Source: a virus
Length of the DNA stretch: 31,748 bases
Virus record (IMG/VR): IMGVR_UViG_3300030419_003381
Coordinates: 6,050-37,797 of that record
Strand: one strand, 5' to 3'
Under the pieces are notes generated by a model, which was not told the origin of the DNA, did no database searches, and saw only the letters and a list, made by a program, of their open reading frames with translations. The translations under genes were made by a program, and so were the position numbers. Below are positions 23,301 through 28,940 of the stretch, in pieces. Position 1 is the first letter of the stretch; every line of letters begins with the position of its first letter.

Positions 23301-23342
23301 TTTGCGTTGCTCTAAAGCTAATCGCTCTTCGCGTGTCATCAT
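14325..23342 (-). CDS. Giant virion protein with RNA-polymerase-like DFDLD motif (3005 aa)
   Basis: A 9-kb gene with no internal stops. The N-terminus has a charged coiled coil, then a glycine-zipper segment (GYALGTGAGIISGIGTIGKG, from about residue 91) like phage ejection proteins. Near residue 2172 an R-T-P motif is followed, about 40 residues later, by DADFDLDK (D2212-F-D-L-D2216) and a Pro at 2225. Multisubunit RNA polymerases have R-Q-P, then NADFDGD-x6-P, in the catalytic double-psi barrel, and the crAss-like phage virion RNA polymerase has DFDID. Much of the rest is long helices and unrecognised. AAGGA precedes the ATG. Flanking genes look like other ejection proteins. The likely role is an injected virion RNA polymerase; the alternative is a giant cargo protein with a fortuitous acidic motif. 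Confidence 0.6.
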   Translation of the reverse strand: MMTREERLALEQRKRELERLQQEEAQRQEEALGEDRGFVDTPVGDLLGNFAWGFGESLVLPTVADIASKGELSRSFGSDEWKDESLAGKVGYALGTGAGIISGIGTIGKGLGAISKLANAGVKPAGKKVAKEIFEKGGQEIGEELGEDIIKTGRKAIKEGLDAELNGVKPWSYFTRRALKTNPLANPRIEAQASKIMTETLVENIPNINPQQLTALTKMALGEAGESLTKTFGNSISTSLRAAGVGPRISQIVGDSAYEAVLLGTFDTLVGEAGEIAANIYELEESDAPGLFKPWYARALHGAALGSVLAPTRYIPGGKAVQFGKSGMMADIGHIGRGFRNRFRNVERMTPGQLQLSLKTMWGGAGKPVSWLSNVKGFSTSLLDGKLKPEQVDILRQAFRQVKKEVFPHRDAQGKLNKGLIANLASEIGRDGAESFWRASIGSLLMNGTMYYESRDIIGTEDYPYDKLLADHYIGMIYMKRGKTFEGRPKMPRFFEKTGVDGTGGEINSWVKTMDILGYKPEVLDKIAGMARVADNEKAIGKVSKAVDENSPELKKIHDKVRENLADADEIITTLNADKTGAVQIWQVHAHKKIADLTAQIAAEKNTSRKSELQAELKSFKDQFFVASKLQDSGEIGAGYKKTRPMTAEETDRYIQELNSIRVDGRILDPTTVETVLKEKRQNAVGAMSESIRNNEISYIIDSFESLGIRIDLDPMGKPQIHKTAVDLLESIKSNHYRVDETGQTKNIYVDSASALHNAIIEAQRSGFVSINSDKGGQLWRGALPTEDQLSRFNALYKTNAEKMHQLTLSEDGLNWREIVPHYSSPESGFPDPNIMASKPVWHAMHTWELHERNRKAYEIFTKSEGNIDRYNEIIGDIYSGNERLEFTAQDLVNVSKENMQALENLNLLKGMLSPDIGTGIREITKAQFEKVEQNIVKELGSYSGETLLNNQEVLSSFMRYTEQQITSKLTGNPNLGTGLRRALVTALNANNPFAYRKGNVLHIVEADKIETLLLQYENTGGPEKNAITEQTRKLIRDYKQIVENPLKRNLTDVSLIRFNRDNINLEYHSPQEIKQFMQEMIVNADRVSALDLESLMYVTSGLNKTIKDVITESQKLVESDGTINKELSSRISDLSLENNNLLELLSIYQSQDNIIGFRSVYDRMHKLSDLNQKMQTDSNVPDALRDYTNTLRDFIVEQRKIQEQKLNFDEIQDINSYTESIIDNLRMTDRSGKIHAGNTSISDSQYAARWFNNDMTKVEQFKKNPIELIRGLEKLTKEQERIIKLVDDASISGDPISGFDQLQKMLGMTHENYIDIFIKPVVESQKASIEAKWELLPPNEKGKSTSEQMYQDFVMDTMFIMQSGLANTKFPMAVFNNGVLELSHANISTWNTGIVKLEQMLGLQSGQLLLAGNRWANERTIRTRLTPDVMRELNSIVESGVGANINPRDILSTGDKAILEQLGTFGFGDGRKGTAQTRAITLDEKTMVFLHQNAFDKVIQSWSSPTSENRRKFEIAVGDKAKAEDYLRRQLGAEIDKNGNAKIKTTGDNAEHILLMTRMLGSFHDDLSNVVNKNNDIADVRKLMKYLKLDSPRTGMALDKTTADFAKIYLDRMLPQDHILRDGYDTFLKHTFNPDGSIKPQRTLTIRDEGGTPQEKKAAESFFNTQVRGMKDLTQKYIKERGMSEAEARNEAEAQMEVYENINASIVNGEKYLSLPEMTSILMQKGARSDWFTRDEDGKITGFNVVVKPIELDSRINISDGSATVYVGKTAYKYDPVIDSMMKDSDGNYMFDSITFKSAVKKNAVKSSADAEYQAKIFNLPEISSNDLRVGWKEHLGDLIKNNITSDHIYELPREAIFIKSISGEHDATMSSAFTNFFTKDATDAINSITGSQNSVRDVLERHAQLSESPFASRKIVEHLKGINYEHGDNLMQVMGIEGIIQSGGIPSFEYMAPQIEKMVVSEYLGRRNFTSSQMKNGAYEAMTAGDGLSIGIREGGTQTSFGGSGMSYYSWNKPISGLFKGNNEGISLIFNVDKSLAAKYKEFAPMGIKEGVDLVYTFDGQLMGPGLDDIRFGIQRDITAKKRKAADSKLLKQLESDISKDYKEIVDRALQSGDVHTIGDFVMYLDGRRGESIDPNLDFRTTNNTAFSMAKTIAGGNSYKNIHLAKVDLRTPMVGANDRVITKVEKLLNHKKGPVSEMNYLDVIDTQDADFDLDKSSSFFALPGKVIKEIYNFSGYQDPAKDVFFKVLEGMDTISGVDVEQYRLDMMELAAKRPALVRSHSVSSFLYQLAAVKNKENELLPGLRPDYYHKNSGMELFEHEGRRSTYTVKFKGGAQFVDAIQNTKSLIKETIDIYKNPSKIDPKQIENMLYEKIEGMFEIYQTKMGAGDLGQVVQAVDVTNKDFRKLHSKMVREIMLPIAEIFNIANMTEYMSDGSRRKMSLWEVNNAFQSAKRKISLAGHNHYKGKDGSFNLGDSNELKVLSNDILRFLGDQRLGGSKDIGGASLGQSSHPLIKGLIAIENSLRQNFKRGIPSGSDLASMMASSTPVSNDRFSSYVKKTIKDRDKWAEMEYVAWEVEQIENVLDNLRMHGRRGGSINKDKFETLKNMRDNRKQLVSEFNLNATYSENKFEVKDKAGSTRRNYPVLKFIRNKNDKSATGYDVFPIKEYKPGQLITYRKGEILAQNYAKVRIENGNVSAQRRAMSRAFARQIVTDIELMQVNSIVKKYKKDLNKASKLLTQDGATSFNKFGVVTEAHLRVLSDAIKDIQGLSMYGRSEVMTKQLLYNLLAPKVRKNTYDIVGYNALEGRSQYVPSFHQNKYNERLVFSFLDRAKTDDSSDLGKDIAGRLHKDIVDNHMKAYMLEYNPALKGDAFKFQGAMRDPSDRGILPKPKTLPEWALDPNLDNTAKNVMLSYLSGSYFMDPVELYRATYNLYGNKLNEVPNPTEVIRFMNESWKGVDRIDIDPDGHFFNSRSIYEKGTNFQLQSKGKNNAEFELKQKYLGEC

Positions 23343-23379
23343 AAAGCGTTATTCCTTATAAAAATAATTTATTCTCAAC

Positions 23380-25878
23380 CTAATTTGGAAACAATTCATT
23401 GAATTGTGCTATAAGATCTGGATTAGAAAGAGCTTTTAATTTTCTTCTTTCAGGATCATTATCTGCCCAGTAATTCTTTGACCTTAATTGGTTTAATTTT
23501 AATTGTTTTACTAGTGCTGCCCATCCATCTTCTTCTGTTTCAAAAATAGCAAAACCATTCTCATCTGCTCCTATTGCATTTGCTTGTCCTGCAAATTTTA
23601 AATTGCCAGGATTATTATTTCTTTGGCTAGGATTTAAAGGAGAATTTCCTTGAGATAAATTCTGTTCCTCAGTGTTATAATATCCTTCAGCTTGAGCTAC
23701 TGCCTCAGCCAATTCTTGAGTATTTATCTTAAATAAAGGTGTATCTCTAGACACTCCTAGTTGAGCTTCTAAATTTGAAATATGTTCAACACTATTGTCT
23801 GCATAACTCCTAGAAAAATCTCCTAATGTTTTATTCATTTTTTCTCTTAGCACAATTTCTGCATTCAATTTTGAAAGTGAATCTGTTCCCATAAATCTAC
23901 TAACTCCCGATGAAATCATATCAAGAAGATCTCCACCTTCATCTGTAAATCCTAATTCTCCTAATTGATTTTCAAAACCTTCAATCCCTTCTGTCATCTC
24001 AAAAGATTGGTCCTGAAAGCTTTTAAATAATTCTACGCCTCCATCAGCCATTTCATAAGGAAATCCAGAAATTAATGGATCTTTATTCTTAATAGCCATT
24101 CTAGACCTAAAATCACTTTCATATTCTGCCATATATGCTTTTGAACCCATACTTTGCATTCTTGTGAGCTCAGTTTGTAATGAGTCTTTTTGCTCTCTTA
24201 TATCTTCAGCTTGCAATAATAAATCTTGCCATTCTCGATACTGTTTTGGAGCGGTAAGCTCCATATATTCAGCTTCAGTATTTATATTCTCTATGCTATC
24301 TGTTACATCAGTATCTAAAAATGCAGTAGTGTCAATATCATTAAGATTGATTATATTCTCGAAAAGGTTAGCAGTACTACCATCTCTTCTAAAAAGTCCT
24401 ACATTTGGATCTGGCTCACCTGTCATCTCGTCTAATATAGCTTGAACTTCAGGAGAAAATTCTTGAGGCGTTCCAACAGGATCATAAGATGGAAAACCAA
24501 AATCATCATCAAATGGATCAAGTGGATTAACATTTAAATCCTCAGGAGTTCCTTCCTGTATTTCAGATTGTTCTGCATTCGGGTCCATACCTAAAGCAGC
24601 TATCTTCCTTGCTGTCACATTATAAGTAGTATTTGTATGCTTTAATAAACCTATAGTTTCTTCCCAGTCTTCTTGTCTAATTCCAGTTAGTTGCTCTAGT
24701 CCTTTCCAATTTACATTAGCTTCGGGATCACTTAAGTACTCATCCCAAAGAAAAATTAAGTTTTTAATGTAAGGTATAGATGTAGTATCCCCTTGACCTT
24801 TTCCATATCCTAAGGTTCCACTATCTATATTGTCTTTAAATGATTCTCCAATATTAACTACATCATCAAATAATCGTTTCTCTATAAGATATAATTCTGG
24901 GTTATCATTTTCGAGCTTAAGTAATCTTTCTTTTTCAGCCTCATAAGAACCTGTTTTTCCAGTAAGTACATTACCTAAATTGTATCTTGCTCTTTCTACT
25001 TCTTGTTCAGCTTGATCTGATGCCTCTTTTAATTCCTTATTGTCTGGGTCTTTCAAGTAAGCTCCATATTGAGCTGCAAAGTTATTTTCTAGAAGCCCAA
25101 AGTCTGATAAAAAGTTTGCTGGAAGATTTATATCTATCAATAGCCCTGCATTTTGATTTGTCTCTCGAAGGTCCTCCATTAATAATTCTCTATTTATGCC
25201 AGCTTGATCTGCACGTGCTCTAATTAACTCATTTTTACTTACAATTAAATTCTTATTTAGTTCTGCGCTTTGTCTTTGTGCCTCTAGCCTATTAAGGCCT
25301 TGCTCTAAAAATATTTTCTCTTGCGCTCCTTCAATGAATGGCTGTAAGCTTTCATCAAACTGACTGTATTGGTCTCCGTAGGTTTCCTTGAATGCTTCTA
25401 AACTAATATCTTGCGGGTCTATAATATCAACATCACCATACAAAGATGGATCAACTCCCATACCTTTTTGCCATGCTTGCATTTGTGCTATTGGACCCAT
25501 TAAGAGAGTATTTATTTGCCTTGACTCTTCCTTTAATCTAGATTCATTTTCCTTCATTGAATTAATTTTGTTGACTAAACCCTCAAGGGAAGGTTGAAAA
25601 CTAGTAGTAGTATATTCTTCAAACCCTTGAGTTTTAGCTTCGTCTGGAAGATTATATCTTTTGCCAGAAGCTTTTTCAAGAGCATCTTTCTTTGTCTTAA
25701 CATCGCTCTCTAGCGTTGCTATGTTATTGCTTAAATTCTGTATTTCTAAATTTATTAAAGCTCTTTCGCTAGCAAGAACATTAGCTCGCTCAGTTGCAAA
25801 AGCTGCTGAACGATTTCTTTCAATAGACTGAGATAATTCTGCTAATCTTTGTTGAACTATACTTTCTCTTCTAGCCAC
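23380..25878 (-). CDS. Virion protein with C-terminal peptidoglycan-hydrolase-like domain (832 aa)
   Basis: Starts at GTG 25878, with GGAG six bases upstream. Residues 1-130 are coiled coil (ALINLEIQNLSNNIATLESD), followed by long helical and acidic regions. The last about 85 residues begin SQRNNNPGNLKFAGQ (from 751) and continue ENGFAIFETEEDGWAAL, matching the NNPGN...GFA-F----G--A pattern of small phage lytic domains such as those annotated with PRD1 P5/lysozyme-like proteins. It would cut cell-wall peptidoglycan during DNA entry. It lies directly upstream of the 3005-residue gene, similar to the order of ejection-protein genes in podoviruses. The catalytic residue cannot be assigned with certainty. 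Confidence 0.7.
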   Translation of the reverse strand: MARRESIVQQRLAELSQSIERNRSAAFATERANVLASERALINLEIQNLSNNIATLESDVKTKKDALEKASGKRYNLPDEAKTQGFEEYTTTSFQPSLEGLVNKINSMKENESRLKEESRQINTLLMGPIAQMQAWQKGMGVDPSLYGDVDIIDPQDISLEAFKETYGDQYSQFDESLQPFIEGAQEKIFLEQGLNRLEAQRQSAELNKNLIVSKNELIRARADQAGINRELLMEDLRETNQNAGLLIDINLPANFLSDFGLLENNFAAQYGAYLKDPDNKELKEASDQAEQEVERARYNLGNVLTGKTGSYEAEKERLLKLENDNPELYLIEKRLFDDVVNIGESFKDNIDSGTLGYGKGQGDTTSIPYIKNLIFLWDEYLSDPEANVNWKGLEQLTGIRQEDWEETIGLLKHTNTTYNVTARKIAALGMDPNAEQSEIQEGTPEDLNVNPLDPFDDDFGFPSYDPVGTPQEFSPEVQAILDEMTGEPDPNVGLFRRDGSTANLFENIINLNDIDTTAFLDTDVTDSIENINTEAEYMELTAPKQYREWQDLLLQAEDIREQKDSLQTELTRMQSMGSKAYMAEYESDFRSRMAIKNKDPLISGFPYEMADGGVELFKSFQDQSFEMTEGIEGFENQLGELGFTDEGGDLLDMISSGVSRFMGTDSLSKLNAEIVLREKMNKTLGDFSRSYADNSVEHISNLEAQLGVSRDTPLFKINTQELAEAVAQAEGYYNTEEQNLSQGNSPLNPSQRNNNPGNLKFAGQANAIGADENGFAIFETEEDGWAALVKQLKLNQLRSKNYWADNDPERRKLKALSNPDLIAQFNELFPN

Positions 25879-25913
25879 TTATTTCTCCATAATTTTATAT
25901 TAATCATACAAGC

Positions 25914-26873
25914 CTAATCACAAAGCCAGCCGAACATATCTGATGCACAGACAGCATCTACAATATCTACAAGTGCATTCCCTTGACCGCCTGTATTAGG
26001 AGCATCCCAATCATCCTCTTGTTCCATCAAGTCAAATCCAGTCGCCCCTCCTTGTATGGCAAGCTCATTAAGTGCTTGTTCTACCAAATCTGATGAACCT
26101 CCAGCAGCAGTCATAATCTCATCTGGGAGTAAAGGTCCAACAGCATCCCAGATATTTTGTGCTACTTCAACAGCACCTTGATTACTTAATCCAGCAACTT
26201 GTTTGCCTGTTTCTGGGGCCATATCAAGCCAATCTCCATAAAGAGACCAAATATCATCTATATGAGCTTTTCTAAGCTTATGAACATCAGATTCGTATCC
26301 AAGCATACTTGTTTTTATATCTCCAGTTAAGCCTTTTACAGTTCTTGAAACATCACCATAATGAGACTCAAGCATTTGAGATTTATTACCACTTCCTGCA
26401 AACCCTGATTTTCCAATTACCTGTTGCAGTGAAACTGTTTTATCTCCAGCTATTCTTTGAGCTGATTCTATCTTATTTACTGATTGGTTTATATTTGATA
26501 TAGCTTTACTTTTTCTATTCTTCTCATTAAATTTATCATATGCATCAACTCTACCTATAATGCCTTCAGCTCCTGACATTTCCCATAGTTTTTGCCCAGT
26601 AATAAAATCTTCTTCCTTTCCTTCTCCTCCTATATCATATTTCGCCCCAAGATTAAGAGAATCAGAACCAAGTATCGCTAGATAATCTTCATCAATATAT
26701 TCATCTATGCCGCTTAATCCAGGATCTAAAACATAACCTTCTTCAACAAGATGGTCCTTCATTATATTCTCTAAATCAGGAGTATCTATGGGATTCCCAA
26801 ACTCGTCTAGTTTAACGCCTTCACTAATGCTTAGTCTATCATCGCTTAACCAATCTGTGTTAAAATAACTCAT
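25914..26873 (-). CDS. Virion protein with IGKSGFAGSG motif, paralogue of the next gene upstream (319 aa)
   Basis: Contains IGKSGFAGSG at residues 153-162, followed by a helical region with Y-x-D...LR...IDDIWSLYGDWLDMAPE that aligns with the 392-residue neighbour. The N-terminal 110 residues are acidic and the last residues carry C309-x8-C318 at the extreme end. An AAAGG site with an 8-nt spacer precedes the ATG. Role unknown. Position between fibre genes and ejection-type proteins suggests a tail or internal virion component. The terminal Cys pair could form a disulphide outside the cytoplasm. Confidence 0.6.
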   Translation of the reverse strand: MSYFNTDWLSDDRLSISEGVKLDEFGNPIDTPDLENIMKDHLVEEGYVLDPGLSGIDEYIDEDYLAILGSDSLNLGAKYDIGGEGKEEDFITGQKLWEMSGAEGIIGRVDAYDKFNEKNRKSKAISNINQSVNKIESAQRIAGDKTVSLQQVIGKSGFAGSGNKSQMLESHYGDVSRTVKGLTGDIKTSMLGYESDVHKLRKAHIDDIWSLYGDWLDMAPETGKQVAGLSNQGAVEVAQNIWDAVGPLLPDEIMTAAGGSSDLVEQALNELAIQGGATGFDLMEQEDDWDAPNTGGQGNALVDIVDAVCASDMFGWLCD

Positions 26874-26889
26874 AGCAAAAACCTTTCAC

Positions 26890-28068
26890 TTATTGGCAAT
26901 TAGGATTAAATGGATGCATATCGCAATAATAAGCAGTGTATCCTAAGTCTGGATGAGGGCTTCCAAAAAAGTCTTCATAAGTACTTCCAAGAGGTGCTCC
27001 CGGATCATCTATAAAGGTCTCTCCTTGATCCAACCACCATTGGTATTCAGCTTCATCTACACCACTTCCATATGAACCTTGTTCTGTCCAATATGTATTA
27101 CCTAAGAAATGCCCCTCATAATTAGGATCAATGCATCCCCAATACCCCGAACCATCTTGACCATATTCCATTCCACTTGGACATTGAATATCATATGCTG
27201 TTCCATCTACTTCAAATTGAGGATTATTTAAATCTATCCCTTGTTCCTCCATAGTTATGCATCCACCGCCACTACCATAATCCCATTGACCTCCAATAGC
27301 TTGACATTCTGCTATATCATCATCAGGATTCCCTGGAATATCATCTTGCGTTATCCCTCCCTGGGTACATTCACCTTTTTGATAATCATATGACCATCCA
27401 GCGAGTTCCTGGCATTCTAATGGTCCTAATCCGGCTCCTGGAGGTGGATCCCCATATACTTCATTTTCTAATGTCCAATCATCTGATAGTTCTCCCATCT
27501 CTATGCATTCACCATCAACCCATTCTTTTCCTTCATTGTAACAATCAGATATTAAAGCAGATTGTTCATGATCATACTCTGGATATGCAGCAAGATATGT
27601 CTCATAAACATCATATACATCTTCTTGATAATCAGACCTAAGCCCTGATATATCATCTAATAAATCTAATCTTGTAGCTTTAAAGCTTTCTTTAAGATTT
27701 TTCATTTGATCTGCAATGGAAGATTGGAAGGAAGACATTCCCATTCCAGATCCTGCAAATCCAGATTTACCTATTTTAGACTCTTGCTCTCGTCTAGCTG
27801 TCTTTCCTGTCTCATATATATCTGCTATAGTTCCAGTAAAATCCCTATAATCTTCTCTGAATTTTTCTCTTAATATATTTTCTTGAGTTTGATCATAGAT
27901 ATCTAACCCAAATGTTTGTCCTAGATATTCGAAATCTGTTTCTCCACCCATTAAAGATGCATACTCGCTATAAGTAGAGTATAGATCTTCTAAGCCGGTA
28001 CCTCCAAGTGATCCAGCTTCAGTGTATGGATTTTGATCGTATAGGGATGAGTAAGGATTACTAGGCAT
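26890..28068 (-). CDS. Virion protein with IGKSGFAGSG motif and paired-cysteine repeats (392 aa)
   Basis: IGKSGFAGSG occurs at residues 99-108, followed by a helical segment ending DVYDVYETYLAAYPE, the same order as the 319-residue paralogue. From about 170 onwards the protein has evenly placed Cys pairs: C176-C188, C219-C234, C255-C270, C296-C312 and C382-C391, with Trp or Tyr and Gly between partners (for example ECQAIGGQWDYGSGGGC). All ten cysteines occur in pairs, implying disulphides. The ATG is two bases past the previous stop without a clear ribosome site, so coupling is likely. A tail-tip or receptor-facing role is possible; no enzyme motif is present. Confidence 0.6.
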   Translation of the reverse strand: MPSNPYSSLYDQNPYTEAGSLGGTGLEDLYSTYSEYASLMGGETDFEYLGQTFGLDIYDQTQENILREKFREDYRDFTGTIADIYETGKTARREQESKIGKSGFAGSGMGMSSFQSSIADQMKNLKESFKATRLDLLDDISGLRSDYQEDVYDVYETYLAAYPEYDHEQSALISDCYNEGKEWVDGECIEMGELSDDWTLENEVYGDPPPGAGLGPLECQELAGWSYDYQKGECTQGGITQDDIPGNPDDDIAECQAIGGQWDYGSGGGCITMEEQGIDLNNPQFEVDGTAYDIQCPSGMEYGQDGSGYWGCIDPNYEGHFLGNTYWTEQGSYGSGVDEAEYQWWLDQGETFIDDPGAPLGSTYEDFFGSPHPDLGYTAYYCDMHPFNPNCQ

Positions 28069-28069
28069 A

Positions 28070-28729
28070 TTAACTAAGAAGATTCACTTGATTTACATCT
28101 GTAGACTCATCAGGCATAATAGAATCTTTTAACATCTTTTCCCAGAACTCCATATCAGGATCAGCATCAGCATTATCATTATTTACACCAAACAACTTAA
28201 ATAGACTTGCTCCAGGAGTAAACTTACCAGGTTGACCCATCTGATACATAAGACCTCCCTCTTGTCCTCCTAATGTTGTAAAAGGCCCACCTCCAAATGT
28301 TGAATATGATGTAAGAAATGTTTGCAATGCATCCATTTTCTGTCCTTCATCAAATTGCCCATACATATCATCATAACTTGTCTTTAAGTCTCTTCTTATG
28401 TCGCTTCTAAATCCTACAGGCTTTATAGCTTCACCTCCTTGAACTCCTTTTCCTGAAAAATCAAGTCCACCTTCCCAGCTTTCCCCTAACTCTCCTCCGG
28501 CATAGTCTCCAGCTGCACTTGCTGCTTGATACGACCATAAAGGAGCTGTTCCTCCACTCAGCCAAGCTAAAGCTAATGGAGCTCCCCATCTACCTATAAA
28601 TGATCCTATAGATTCATTTCTCATGGCCTCCTGATTGCTTTCAGTCAAATCCTCAGATTGCTGATATAAATTTTGTGCATCTTCTAACGCTTTTCTTCTT
28701 ATAAATGCCTTTGCTCTACTCTGTGACAT
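28070..28729 (-). CDS. Small internal virion protein candidate (219 aa)
   Basis: The N-terminus is a charged helix (RAKAFIRRKALEDAQNLYQQ), then a hydrophobic glycine- and alanine-rich stretch (FIGRWGAPLALAWLSGGTAPLWSYQAASAAGDYAGG, about 44-79), resembling the shape of small podovirus core proteins such as T7 gp14, though I see no direct sequence match. The rest is polar and glycine-rich. TAAGGAG precedes the ATG. It starts the run of probable ejection-type genes. Confidence 0.5.
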   Translation of the reverse strand: MSQSRAKAFIRRKALEDAQNLYQQSEDLTESNQEAMRNESIGSFIGRWGAPLALAWLSGGTAPLWSYQAASAAGDYAGGELGESWEGGLDFSGKGVQGGEAIKPVGFRSDIRRDLKTSYDDMYGQFDEGQKMDALQTFLTSYSTFGGGPFTTLGGQEGGLMYQMGQPGKFTPGASLFKLFGVNNDNADADPDMEFWEKMLKDSIMPDESTDVNQVNLLS

Positions 28730-28786
28730 GATTTTTCTCCTTAGAAATCCTTGTAATATACCCTTTTATAAATAATAATTCCAACA

Positions 28787-28930
28787 CTATTTATTCTTCT
28801 CTTTATCTTTCTTTTCCGATTCATCTTTTAATTGACTAATGATTTCTATAGCTCCTTGAAGTTTAATTATAGATACTTCATATTGGCTTTTTTGAATCTC
28901 TAGCCTTTCTAATGTTTTATCAAAATCCAT
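28787..28930 (-). CDS. Coiled-coil small protein (47 aa)
   Basis: Reading from ATG 28930 the product starts MDFDKTLERLEIQKSQYE and is a single charged amphipathic helix ending in a Lys/Glu-rich tail. AGGAGAG lies about 4 nt before the ATG, at the end of the tail fibre gene. A short coiled coil between tail fibre and core genes could be a chaperone or trimerisation helper; that is inference only. Confidence 0.55.
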   Translation of the reverse strand: MDFDKTLERLEIQKSQYEVSIIKLQGAIEIISQLKDESEKKDKEKNK

Positions 28931-28940
28931 TATCTCTCCT

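Noticed and set aside
11434-25878. Open frames on the + strand inside the giant - strand genes (for example 15990-16265, 22186-22503, 22987-23268)
   Set aside because: They lie opposite long coding frames, lack ribosome sites and have unnatural composition, so they are antisense shadows.
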